Shown one piece after another: positions 16,805 through 26,624 of a DNA stretch of 64,000 nucleotides; within the stretch, counting starts at the first letter, position 1; each line of letters opens with the position of its first letter. The translations under genes and the position numbers were made by a program. The notes beneath the pieces are model-generated. The model saw only the letters and a list, made by a program, of their open reading frames with translations, made no database searches and was not told where the DNA came from. The DNA is from CAWDBV01 sp963800705 (GTDB lineage Bacteria; Actinomycetota; Thermoleophilia; Solirubrobacterales; 70-9): NCBI GenBank assembly GCA_963800705.1, contig CAWDBV010000002.1, positions 496,001-560,000 on the forward strand, written 5' to 3'.

Positions 16805-18001
16805 ATGGCCGCCAACGGCAACCGCACCGTGATCCTCGGCACCGCCCGCACCCCGTTCGGGAAGATGGGTGGCGAGCTCTCGACGCTCGACGCCACCGAC
16901 CTCGGCGGCAAGGCGATCGAGGCGGCGCTCGAGCGCTCCGAGGTGAAGCCCGACCAGGTCGAGGGCGTCGTCTACGGCCAGGTCCTGCAGGCCGGCCAGG
17001 GGCAGATCCCCTCGCGCCAGGCTCAGATCAAGGCCGGGATCCCGAAGGAGGTCCCCTCGGAGACGATCAACAAGGTCTGCGCCTCGGGGATGCGCGCGAT
17101 CGGCCTCGCCGACCAGGCGATCCGCGCCGGCGACCTCGGCATCGCCGTCACCGGCGGCATGGAGTCGATGAGCAGCGCCCCGTACCTGCTGCCAGGCGCC
17201 CGCTTCGGCTTCCGGATGGGCGACGTGAAGGCGATCGACGCGATGACCCACGACGGGCTCACCAACGCGTTCACCGGCAAGGACATGATCAACGAGGCGA
17301 GCGAGGTCGGAAACGAGCTCGAGATCACCCGCGCCGACATGGACCGCTTCGCCGAGCGCTCGCACCAGCTAGCCGCAAAGGCGACCGACGACGGCAAGCT
17401 CGCCGAGGAGATGGTCAGCGTCGACGTGAAGGTGAAGAAGAAGGAGTTCAAGGTCGAGGCCGACGAGGCGATCCGCCCCGATACCAACCTCGAGGCGCTC
17501 TCGAAGCTGCCCGCGATCGGCGACGACGACGCCACCCACACCGCCGGTAACGCGCCGGGCGTGAACGACGGCGCCGGCGCCGTGATCGTCGCCTCCGAAG
17601 AGTGGGCTTCGGGCAACGGCGGCACCCCGATCGCGACCGTCCTCTCGTACGGCACGGTCGCCGACGACTTCGCCTACCTCGCCAAGACCCCCGCCGGCGC
17701 CGCCAAGCAGGCGCTGGAGAAGATCGGCAAGTCCGCAGATGACGTCGATCTCTGGGAGATCAACGAGGCGTTCGCCTCGGTCGCCCTCAACTCAATGCGG
17801 ATGCTCAGCATCGACGAGGACAAGGTGAACGTGAACGGCGGCGCGATCGCGCTTGGCCACCCGATCGGTGCTTCCGGCGCCCGGATCGTCGGCGCGCTCG
17901 TCCACGAGCTCCGTCGCCGCGGTGGCGGGCTCGGCTGCGCCGCAATCTGCTCAGGTGGCGGCCAGGGCGATGCCATCGTCCTCGAAGTCAACGGCTCCTA
18001 G
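16805..18001 (+). CDS. Acetyl-CoA acetyltransferase (thiolase)
   Basis: This is a 398-residue thiolase. The first catalytic cysteine is in NKVCASGMRAIGL (Cys92). The conserved GGMESMS follows, then NEAFASVAL, GHPIGASGAR (catalytic His) and CSGGGQGDA (second catalytic Cys). It condenses or cleaves acetoacetyl-/3-ketoacyl-CoA in fatty acid oxidation. ATG 16805 gives the usual length, and ATG 16790 with an adjacent GGGGCGG is an alternative. The phosphatase gene begins 32 nt inside its 3' end in another frame. Confidence 0.92.
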   Translation: MAANGNRTVILGTARTPFGKMGGELSTLDATDLGGKAIEAALERSEVKPDQVEGVVYGQVLQAGQGQIPSRQAQIKAGIPKEVPSETINKVCASGMRAIGLADQAIRAGDLGIAVTGGMESMSSAPYLLPGARFGFRMGDVKAIDAMTHDGLTNAFTGKDMINEASEVGNELEITRADMDRFAERSHQLAAKATDDGKLAEEMVSVDVKVKKKEFKVEADEAIRPDTNLEALSKLPAIGDDDATHTAGNAPGVNDGAGAVIVASEEWASGNGGTPIATVLSYGTVADDFAYLAKTPAGAAKQALEKIGKSADDVDLWEINEAFASVALNSMRMLSIDEDKVNVNGGAIALGHPIGASGARIVGALVHELRRRGGGLGCAAICSGGGQGDAIVLEVNGS

Positions 18002-18810
18002 CGAGCCCGCCGCAGAGCAGCCAGAGCGCCGCGCAGCGGCGTTCTTCGACCTCGACAAGACCCTGATGGCGGGGTCGAGCGCGATGCCGTTTGCGCGCGC
18101 GTCGCGAAAGCGCGGCATCGTCAGCCGCGCGCCAGCTCACCCGCTGGGGTATCGACCACCTCCGCTACCGGCTCCGCGGAATGAGCGACGACCAGGCCGA
18201 AGAGGTGGTGACGGTCGCCAGGGAGATGCTCGGCGGCGTCCCGGTGCGGGAGATCGAGCGCATGGTGCCGGAGCTGATGGCCGACATCCTGCCGCGGATC
18301 TATCCGCAGATGCTCGACGAGATCCATGAGCACCAGGACGAGGGCCGCGCCGCTGTGATCGTCAGCGCCGCCGGCAGCGGGATCGTCGAGGAGCTCGCCA
18401 AGGTGCTCGGGATGGATGCCGGGATCGGAACCCGCTACGCGATCGGCCCGGACGGCAACTTCACCGGCGAGCTCGACGGGCCGTTCGTTTACGGCGAGGG
18501 AAAGGTCGAGGCAATGGAGCGGTTCGCGGCCGAGAACGACGTCGACCTCGCCGCCTCCTACGCCTACTCGGACTCGGCCTCGGACCTGCCGATGCTGAGG
18601 GCGGTCGGCAACGCGGTTGTCGTCAATCCCGACGCCGCGCTGCTCGAGGTCGCCAAGGCCGAGGGCTGGCGGGTGCTCCGGTTCGAGAAGCTCGGCCGCC
18701 GGCTCGCGATCGCGGGCGCAACCGTCTTCGCCGCCACGGTCGGGGGAGCGGCCGCGCTGCTGAGCCGCAACCGGCCCAGTCGCCGCCGGTCGTTCGCCCG
18801 ACGCCGCTAG
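17970..18810 (+). CDS. HAD-IB family phosphatase (one frameshift)
   Basis: This HAD superfamily hydrolase of the SerB-like IB group has the nucleophile motif FFDLDKTLMAGSSA at residues ~24-37 and a helical cap with MSDDQAEEVV. Motif II is VIVSAAGSG, and motif IV is YSDSASDLPML. A C-terminal hydrophobic segment (IAGATVFAATVGGAAALL) and a basic end suggest a membrane tether. The frame breaks near 18128: dropping one base in AGCCGCGCGCCAG restores SRRQLTRWGIDHLRYRL. The corrected length is 279 residues. It shares a CTAG stop overlap with the convergent gene. The substrate is unknown, but lysophosphatidic or phosphoserine-like phosphatases belong here. Confidence 0.82.
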
Positions 18811-19217
18811 GGCGGCTCGGCTCCGAGCTTGCGCAGGATGATCAGCGCCGCGACCGCCCAGACGACGACGATCGCGATCAGGGGGACGATGAAGACCGCC
18901 ACCTCCTCGCCCTCCGCCGCCCTCCAGACCGCGGCCAGCCCGAGTGCGGTGATCGCGATTCCGGCGAGCGTGTAGCCGATCCCGACCTTGCGCAGCCAGG
19001 CATGGCGGGAAGAAGCCGGCCTGGTGCGGACCTGCTGCCAGAGCGCGCCACCGAACATGAGCCCAAAGAAGATCGCGCCACCGGCGACGAACGCTGTCAG
19101 CGTCGGCCCGGGATCGGTCGGGTCGTCGCTGAGCACGCTGGCGAGCACCATCGCCCCGACCCAGAGGGCGATTCCGACCAGCGAAAATGCCGCCCAGCCT
19201 CGGCTCTTGGGACGCAT
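18807..19217 (-). CDS. Four-helix membrane protein of unknown function
   Basis: This is a 136-residue protein with four hydrophobic segments (about residues 8-28, 40-60, 78-98 and 107-128) and short charged loops, including a QQVRTRPASSRHAWLRK cytoplasmic-looking loop. No family was recognised. It is convergent with the HAD gene (stops share CTAG 18807-18810) and divergent from the mutase gene with 24 nt between starts. Confidence 0.7.
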   Translation of the reverse strand: MRPKSRGWAAFSLVGIALWVGAMVLASVLSDDPTDPGPTLTAFVAGGAIFFGLMFGGALWQQVRTRPASSRHAWLRKVGIGYTLAGIAITALGLAAVWRAAEGEEVAVFIVPLIAIVVVWAVAALIILRKLGAEPP

Positions 19218-19241
19218 CGGCGCACTCTAGACTTTGGGCCC

Positions 19242-20900
<1,659 letters not shown>

Positions 20901-21308
20901 TTACTGGACCAGGCGCGAGGTGGCGCAGATAGCTGTCGTAGTTGCCGAATGGGTCACGGTGCTCGAGGTGTTGATGACCGTTCCCAGCCAGCTCGTGCCC
21001 GAGGGGAAGCTGTCGTTGACGAGCTCAGCTGAGTCACTGCTCACCTGAATCCCGCCGCCGATCACCGTCGTGCCGGCCGGACAGGCGGCCGCGACGTCGA
21101 GGCCGTTGCTGCTTGTGGGGGGGATGACCGCGAAGGTCTTGACGTAGGTCAGCGGACCCACCCCGACCGTCTGGGTCTTGGTCTTGTTGCTGAACGCCTT
21201 CAGCGGGATCCCGCTGCCGGCTACGGCGGTACCGCCGAGCGCGATCAGCACGGCAACGATCGCGACCATCATCGCGCCGCTCGGTCGCCGGGGACGAAGC
21301 TTGCTCAT
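20901..21308 (-). CDS. Secreted surface protein with conserved ALGG-type signal peptide
   Basis: This is a 135-residue protein. The signal region (RPSGAMMVAIVAVLIALGG, then TAVAGSG) closely resembles that of the protein at 22188. The mature part is beta-rich with Cys-containing VAAACPAGTTVIGGGIQV and a terminal ATTTAICATSRLVQ; the two Cys probably pair outside the cell. The ribosome site is a strong GGAGAGGAG before ATG 21308. No defined domain is recognised. It lies between the two mutase subunit genes on the opposite strand. Confidence 0.75.
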   Translation of the reverse strand: MSKLRPRRPSGAMMVAIVAVLIALGGTAVAGSGIPLKAFSNKTKTQTVGVGPLTYVKTFAVIPPTSSNGLDVAAACPAGTTVIGGGIQVSSDSAELVNDSFPSGTSWLGTVINTSSTVTHSATTTAICATSRLVQ

Positions 21309-21342
21309 GATTCTCCTCTCCTAGGGAGAGGCAAGCGTATGA

Positions 21343-21543
21343 CTACGCCGCGGCGCGCTGCTGTGACTCGACGATCACGATCAGGTCGGACCGAGGCGTC
21401 GGTTCGGAGCCGGCGAGGAACATGCGGCCGATCTTGCGCTTGCCGGCCTCGGCCCTGGCGAGCTCGCAAGCTGCCTCGCGCTCGAGCCCCGCGGCTACGA
21501 CGCGCTCGTGGTGGCTGCGATCGACATACACGACGTCGTACAT
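21343..21543 (-). CDS. Small hypothetical protein, 66 residues
   Basis: This is a soluble, charged protein: MYDVVYVDRSHHERVVAAG, then a helical Glu/Ala/Arg-rich segment with a single Cys, and an IGRMFLAGSEP...DLIVIVES ending. The strong ribosome site AAAGGAG precedes ATG 21543, which argues for genuine translation. No family was recognised. Confidence 0.6.
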   Translation of the reverse strand: MYDVVYVDRSHHERVVAAGLEREAACELARAEAGKRKIGRMFLAGSEPTPRSDLIVIVESQQRAAA

Positions 21544-21664
21544 GGCGCTCCTTTCGGGGCGAGTACCCCCTCTGGGCGAAAGAGAACGGCATTATGTTGC
21601 GGCGGTCGGGCGGATCCGCTGTGAAAGCCGGGTTAACGGAGTCCCCCGGCTAAGGTTCGCGCCG

Positions 21665-22081
21665 ATGAGCGCCACCGACACCGAGCGCAAGATCCGCGTT
21701 GTGGTCGCCAAGCCCGGCCTCGACGGGCACGACCGCGGGGCGAAGATCATCGCCCGCGCCCTGCGTGACGCGGGCATGGAGGTGATCTACACCGGCCTCC
21801 ACCAGACGCCCGAGCAGATCGCCGAAACCGTGATCCAGGAGGACGCCGACGCGGTCGGCCTCTCGATCCTCTCGGGCGCCCATATGACGCTTGTGCCGAG
21901 GGTCGTCGAGCTGCTCGGCGAGCAGGGAATCGACGACGTCGTGATCACCGTCGGGGGCACGATTCCCGCCGACGACGTGCCCGAGCTCAAGAAGCTCGGC
22001 GTTTCGGAGGTGTTCACGCCGGGTTCGGCGACCGACGAGATAGTCGATTTTGTGCGCGGTGCGGTCGCAAAGCGCGGCTGA
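21665..22081 (+). CDS. Methylmalonyl-CoA mutase, small B12-binding subunit
   Basis: This is a 138-residue cobalamin-binding domain. It has the full signature KPGLDGHDRGAK (D-x-H-x-x-G at Asp20, His22, Gly25), where His is the lower axial cobalt ligand, then GLSILSGAH and VGGTIP. It pairs with the catalytic subunit at 19242 and is served by MeaB at 7758. It begins 764 nt after the large subunit, with two genes on the other strand between them, so the halves are not in one simple operon. Confidence 0.93.
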   Translation: MSATDTERKIRVVVAKPGLDGHDRGAKIIARALRDAGMEVIYTGLHQTPEQIAETVIQEDADAVGLSILSGAHMTLVPRVVELLGEQGIDDVVITVGGTIPADDVPELKKLGVSEVFTPGSATDEIVDFVRGAVAKRG

Positions 22082-22187
22082 TCCCGGGCGCCTGAATGAA
22101 AACAACCTCTTAAGCCGCAACGCAGCGGGTATAGCTGTGTTCCGCACCTACTCCTCCCCGAACTACCCCTCTAAGGAGGTTATTGCT

Positions 22188-22781
22188 GTGAAGAAGTTGA
22201 AGTTCGATTTGCCGTCGCCCGCAATGGTCGTCGGCGTTATCGCCTGCCTGCTCGCCCTCGGTGGCGTTGGTGTGGCGGCGAAGAAGGCCAAGAAGAAGAT
22301 CGGCTCCGGCCGGATCAAGGACGGTGCGATCACCAACAAGAAGCTGAAGAAGAACGCGGTTTCTACGGACAAGATGCAGGACAACGCGGTCACGACTCCG
22401 AAGATCGCCGCTGCTGAGCGCTCGGAGGCGTTTCTGACCAGCACGCCCGGAGAGATTGCTCTGCCGGCTGCGACTGACACCACCGTGGCGACGCTCAACG
22501 TTCCCGCGGGCGGAAAGTACGTCCTCAACGCCAGCGTCACGGTTGCGTCTGACGCCGCGACGGCACGCGTTGTCGACTGCGCCCTGAAGGAGGGCGCCAC
22601 CGTCCTCACCCAGGGCAGTGAGCTGACCAGCGCGACGGCTGATCAGTACAGCGGCAACATCGCCCTCACGGGCACGACTCAGGGCGGCAGCATCACCCTG
22701 AGCTGCAAGCCCGATATGGGTGCGAAGGCGAAGTTCCGCGCCATCAGCGCGACCCGCGCCGGCGCAATCACGATCCAGTAG
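22188..22781 (+). CDS. Secreted surface protein with 10-residue repeats
   Basis: This is a 197-residue protein started by GTG 22188, 7 nt after a perfect AAGGAGGT ribosome site (22173-22180), suggesting high expression. The signal peptide (LPSPAMVVGVIACLLALGG) is shared with the protein at 20901. After a Lys-rich patch come decapeptide repeats of the type DGAITNKKLK / NAVSTDKMQ / NAVTTPKI (residues ~44-74), then a beta-rich C-terminal domain. A strong hairpin terminator follows. It is likely an abundant envelope or filament protein; its function is unknown. Confidence 0.78.
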   Translation: MKKLKFDLPSPAMVVGVIACLLALGGVGVAAKKAKKKIGSGRIKDGAITNKKLKKNAVSTDKMQDNAVTTPKIAAAERSEAFLTSTPGEIALPAATDTTVATLNVPAGGKYVLNASVTVASDAATARVVDCALKEGATVLTQGSELTSATADQYSGNIALTGTTQGGSITLSCKPDMGAKAKFRAISATRAGAITIQ

Positions 22782-22807
22782 CTACGGATCCGTTTCTGCA
22801 GCGCGTG

Positions 22808-22834
22808 AACGGGCCGGCCTTGCGCCGGCCCGTT
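22808..22834 (+). terminator. Intrinsic terminator after the surface-protein gene
   Basis: An 11-bp perfect stem AACGGGCCGGC / GCCGGCCCGTT with loop CTTGC is followed by a short T run (22833-22835). It lies 26 nt after the surface-protein stop and before the etf promoter region. Confidence 0.75.
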
Positions 22835-22858
22835 TCGCTGCTGCCTCGCCCGCCTGAT

Positions 22859-22872
22859 TGACTGGTCAGTCA
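22859..22872. promoter_or_regulatory. Probable TetR-family operator upstream of etfBA
   Basis: TGACTGGTCAGTCA is a perfect 6-bp inverted repeat with a 2-nt centre, the form bound by many TetR-family repressors of fatty-acid genes. A TAATAT -10-like hexamer follows at 22891-22896. No regulator gene adjoins it, so the repressor would be encoded elsewhere. Confidence 0.5.
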
Positions 22873-22977
22873 GCCAGCTTCCGCGACCGCTAATATGCCG
22901 CGGCGCGAATCGCCCCACGCACTCGCCCGGGCGGCTCGGATACAGACTTCCCTCTGAAATTCCCAAGGAGGCTTGGC

Positions 22978-23769
22978 TTGAAGATCGCATGTCTCGTCAA
23001 ACAGGTCCCGGACGCCGCGGTGGACAAGCGGATCGATCCGGAGACCAAGCGCCTCGACCGATCCGGCGAGGAGAACCTCAACCCCTTCGACACGCACGCG
23101 ATTGAAGCCGCGATGCAGATCAAGGAGGGCGGCGAGGTGCCGGTCGAGGAGATCGTCGCCGTGACGATGGGCCCCGACGGGGCCGTGCGCGCGCTCCACA
23201 AGGCCGTCGCGCTCGGCGCCGACCGCTCGGTCCATCTGACCGACGACGCGCTCGCCGGCTCCGACGTCTGCGCGACCGGCTACGCGCTCGCGAAGCTGCT
23301 CGAGAAGGAGTCGCCCGACCTCGTGCTGCTCGGACAGCAGTCGGACGACGGCGAGTGCTACACGATCGGCGCCGTAGTCGCCGACCATCTCAAGATGCCT
23401 TCGCTGACTCAGGTGATCAAGATCGACGTCGAAGGGGGAAAGCTGCGCTGCGAGCGCCAGGCCGAGTACGGATACGACACGGTCGACGTAGAGATGCCGG
23501 CCGTGATCTCGGTCGGCGACGCGATCAACGAGCCTCGCTACCCGTCGCTGAAGGCGATCATGGGCGCGAAGAAGAAGCCGCTCGACACCCATGCCGTCGG
23601 CGATGTAGGGATCGAGCCCGACAAGGTCGGGGAGACGGGCTCGCGGACCACGGTGCTCGGCCTCAACCCGCCGCCGGAGAAGGAAGCGGGGGAGATCATC
23701 GAGGACGAGGACACAAACGAGACGGTCGAGAAGATCGTTGCTTGGCTCGAGGAAAGGAAGGTCATCTGA
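22978..23769 (+). CDS. etfB: Electron transfer flavoprotein beta subunit
   Basis: This 263-residue protein, started by TTG 22978 6 nt after GGAGG, opens with KIACLVKQVPDAAVDKRIDP, the classic ETF-beta N-terminus. It continues with MGPDGAVRALHKAVALGADRSVHL and LVLLGQQSDDGECYTIG. The C-terminus contains LGLNPPPEKEAG. With the alpha subunit it accepts electrons from acyl-CoA dehydrogenases and passes them to the quinone oxidoreductase encoded next. It overlaps etfA by 1 nt. Confidence 0.95.
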   Translation: MKIACLVKQVPDAAVDKRIDPETKRLDRSGEENLNPFDTHAIEAAMQIKEGGEVPVEEIVAVTMGPDGAVRALHKAVALGADRSVHLTDDALAGSDVCATGYALAKLLEKESPDLVLLGQQSDDGECYTIGAVVADHLKMPSLTQVIKIDVEGGKLRCERQAEYGYDTVDVEMPAVISVGDAINEPRYPSLKAIMGAKKKPLDTHAVGDVGIEPDKVGETGSRTTVLGLNPPPEKEAGEIIEDEDTNETVEKIVAWLEERKVI

Positions 23770-24743
23770 TGGCCGGCATCCTGGTTTACGCCCTGCACGA
23801 CGACGAGGGCAACTTCAACAAGAACTCTCAGGGCGCGATCAGCGAGGCGGCGAAGCTCGCCTCCGAGCTCGGCACCGAGGCCTACGCGGTCGTGGTCGGC
23901 GACGCCCCCGACGACAAGGTTAAGGAACTCGGCAAGTTCGGCGCCTCGAAGGTCTTTCGCGCCAAGGACGCCCCCGAGGGCCTCGCGCAGCCGATCGTCG
24001 ACGTGATGGCGAAGGTGATGCAGGACAACGACATCTCCTACGCACTGTTCGGCGGCGGCCTGCTCGGATTCGAGATCGGCGCCGGGCTCACCGCGCGCCT
24101 CAACGCCGGCGTGACGATGGAGGTGACCGAGGTCAAGGTGCAGGACGGCAAGCTGGTCGCCGTCCGCCCGATCCTCCAGGACTCCCAGGTCGCAGACGTC
24201 GGCTACGTCGAGGAGCCGGGGATCATCATCGGCCGCCTCAACGCCTTCGACGAGAAGGAGGGCGACGGATCGGCCGAGATCGAGGACATCCAGGTCGAGC
24301 TGTCGGCCTGGTCGACCAAGGCGACGATGGTTCAGCGCGGCGAGCAGCGCGGCGAGGACGTCAACATCGAGGACGCGGAATTCCTCGTCGGTGGCGGCCG
24401 CGGTCTCGGTGAGGCCGACAACTTCAAGATCGCCGAGGAGCTCGCCGAGTCGATGGGCGGTGCGGTGGCAGCAACCCGCGCGGTCGTCGACGCCGGCTGG
24501 TACCCCTACGCGGCACAGATCGGCCAGACCGGTAAGACGGTCGCGCCGAAGCTCTATCTCGCCGTCGGCATCTCCGGCGCGATCCAGCACAAGGTCGGCA
24601 TGCAGAGCTCCGAGAACATCGTCGCGATCAACAAGGACCAGAACGCGCCGATCTTCGAGTTCTGCGACCTCGGCATCGTCGGCGACCTGCACAAGATCGT
24701 CCCCAAGCTGACCGAGGCGATCAAGGCCAAGCGGTCGGGGTGA
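23769..24743 (+). CDS. etfA: Electron transfer flavoprotein alpha subunit
   Basis: This is a 324-residue protein. The N-terminal domain (ILVYALHDDEGNFNKNSQGA) pairs with ETF-beta. The C-terminal FAD domain has LVGGGRGLGEADNF, SRAVVDAGWYP-like TRAVVDAGWYPYAAQ, IGQTGKTVAPKLYLAVGISG and AIQHKVGM, the FAD-binding signature. It forms the flavin-bearing half of the ETF heterodimer. ATG 23769 overlaps the etfB stop by 1 nt. Confidence 0.95.
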   Translation: MAGILVYALHDDEGNFNKNSQGAISEAAKLASELGTEAYAVVVGDAPDDKVKELGKFGASKVFRAKDAPEGLAQPIVDVMAKVMQDNDISYALFGGGLLGFEIGAGLTARLNAGVTMEVTEVKVQDGKLVAVRPILQDSQVADVGYVEEPGIIIGRLNAFDEKEGDGSAEIEDIQVELSAWSTKATMVQRGEQRGEDVNIEDAEFLVGGGRGLGEADNFKIAEELAESMGGAVAATRAVVDAGWYPYAAQIGQTGKTVAPKLYLAVGISGAIQHKVGMQSSENIVAINKDQNAPIFEFCDLGIVGDLHKIVPKLTEAIKAKRSG

Positions 24744-24910
24744 CGGTCAGCGTCGTGATTGGGCGAGCGAAACCCGAGCATGGCAAGGACGCAGGGAGCC
24801 GGCAATGGCAGAGCCATTGCGGCGACCGAGGACGCAGCCAGGCGAAGGGTTGCAGCCGCCCAAGCGCGGCGGTGGCCGGCTCCCCGACCGCACAGGGGGG
24901 CTGACCCCCC
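24744..24910 (+). other. Structured intergenic region with hairpins and flanking direct repeats
   Basis: This 167-nt gap holds GCAATGGC-AGA-GCCATTGC (24802-24820), a perfect 8-bp hairpin. It is flanked almost symmetrically by the direct repeat AGGACGCAG at 24786-24794 and 24829-24837. A second hairpin GGGGGG-CTGA-CCCCCC (24895-24910) abuts the GTG start of the next gene and would hide any ribosome site. No T-tract is present. It could be a dispersed intergenic repeat or a control element for the quinone oxidoreductase gene. Confidence 0.5.
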
Positions 24911-26624
24911 GTGGCAGCGGCCGTGGAGCCGGCGGAGTTCCCGCCGCCGTTCGATCCTTCGCAGTACGTCGGTCCCCCGACCGACGCTCCTGAGGAGCGC
25001 CTCGAGGCGGGCGTGGTGATCGTCGGGGGCGGACCGGCCGGGCTCGCCTGCGCCAACAAGGTCATGCAGCTGCTCGAGGACGAGCCCGAGCTGACCGAGA
25101 AGCTCGGCGAGATCCCGGTCGCTGTGATCGAGAAGGGCAAGGCCTGCGGCGCCCACAACGTCTCGGGGGCGAACATGCGCCCGTCGGCGATGGAGGAGCT
25201 GTTCCCCGACCTCGACCCTTCCGATTGGCCCGTCTACCAGAAGGTCGAGAAGGACGCCGTCTATCTGCTCACCAAGAAGCTGGCGATCCCGCTCAAGCCG
25301 CCGCCGCCCAACTTCCGCAACCACGGCAACTACGTCACGTCGGTCGCGAAGCTCTCGCGCTTCCTCGCCGAGAAGGCCGAGGAGGCGGGCGCCTACATCC
25401 TCACCGAGACCTCCGCCGACAAGCTCCTGGTCGAGGACCGGATCGTCAAGGGCGTCCGCTCCGGCGACAAGGGCCGCGGCCGCGAAGGCGAGGAGCTCGG
25501 CAACTTCGAGCCCGGCTCCGATCTGATGGCGAAGGCGACTGTGCTCGCCGAGGGGACGATCGGCCATCTGACCCAGTGCGCCGTCGACTACTACGACCTC
25601 GCCGGCGACCCGCAGCGCTGGGAGATCGGCGTCAAGGAGATCTGGAAGGTCCCGAAGCCGCTCGACCGGGTCATCCACACGATGAACTGGCCGCTGCGGG
25701 CACGGCCGAAGTACAACGAGTTCGGCGGCTCGCTTCATCTACCCGATGGGCGAGGACAAGCTCTGCATCGGCATGGTCGTCGGGCTCGACACGACCGACG
25801 CGACCTTCTCCTGCCACGACGCGCTGCAGCAGCTCAAGACCCATCCCGTTCGTCCGCAAGCTGCTCGACGGCGGCGAGCGGGTGGGCTGGGGCGCGAAGA
25901 CGATCCCCTCGGGCGGCTACTGGTCGATGCCGAAGCGGCTCGCGGTGCCCGGCATGGTGATGTGCGGCGACAACGTCTCGATGGTCAACATCCCCTACCT
26001 GAAGGGCATCCACTACGCGATGCACGCCGGCATGTATGCGGCCGAGGCGATCGTCGAAGCGCTGAAGGACGGATTCGGTCAACTTCGAGGCCTACGACGA
26101 GAAGGTTGAGAAGTCGGACATCGAGAAGGACCTCAAGGTCTCGCGGAACGTGCGCCAGTACGGCGACAAGGGCTTCGTCGCCTTCGGCGCGATCGCCAAC
26201 GCATGGCTGCTCTCACGCGGCGCGATTCCACCCGGGCACAAGGACACCGAGCCGGATTCCGAGATCGCGGTGAAGGATCGAGCGGCGCCGCCGAGAACTA
26301 TCCCGAAGCCCGACGGCAGCTACATCTTCGACAAGCTCTCCTCGGTCTTCCTGTCGGGCAACGCGACTCGCGACGACGCTCCGAACCACGTTCGCATCCA
26401 GACCAGGGTTCCCCGCGAGGTCGCCCAGACCTGGGTCTCGATGTGCCCGGCGCAGGTCTACGAGATCCCCGAGGACCAGCTCGAGAGCGGCGCCGACTGA
26501 TGTCGACGTCAACGTCACCGCCTCAAACTGCGTCCAGTGCGGCGCGATCACCGCCAAGGGCGGGCGGCTGACGCTGCCCGAGGGCGGCGACGGGCCGCTC
26601 TACCGGAGACCTAGGCGCCGCTAG
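24911..26624 (+). CDS. ETF:quinone oxidoreductase (four frameshifts)
   Basis: This FAD and iron-sulfur membrane protein moves electrons from ETF to quinone. The FAD motif VVIVGGGPAGLACANKV is at residues ~36-52, followed by GAHNVSGANM and NYVTSVAKLSRFL. The frame breaks near 25733, 25846, 26075 and 26498. Removing one base at each joins FIYPMGEDKLCIG, FVRKLLDGGERVG, SVNFEAYDEKVE and DVDVNVTASNCVQCG into a chain of 569 residues, normal for the family. The C-terminal cluster region has SMCPAQVYE and NCVQCGAITAKGG: three Cys, with Ile where the usual fourth ligand sits. GTG 24911 is the first possible start after an in-frame stop; GTG 24923 is an alternative. It shares CTAG stops with the convergent hydrolase. 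Confidence 0.85.

Noticed and set aside
21624..21649. AGCCGGG...CCCGGCT stem upstream of the B12-subunit gene as a riboswitch or terminator
   Set aside because: A single 7-bp GC stem with a 12-nt loop, no T-tract and no resemblance to a cobalamin riboswitch; such stems are expected by chance at this GC content.
22858..22896. TTGACT (22858-22863) with TAATAT (22891-22896) as a standard promoter pair
   Set aside because: The spacer would be 27 nt, too long for a sigma70 promoter; the TTGACT is better explained as part of the TGACTGGTCAGTCA operator.
25733..26501. Programmed ribosomal frameshifting in the ETF:quinone oxidoreductase gene
   Set aside because: Four separate shifts would be needed, the local sequences share no slippery motif, and similar single-base insertions occur in unrelated genes; sequence error fits better.
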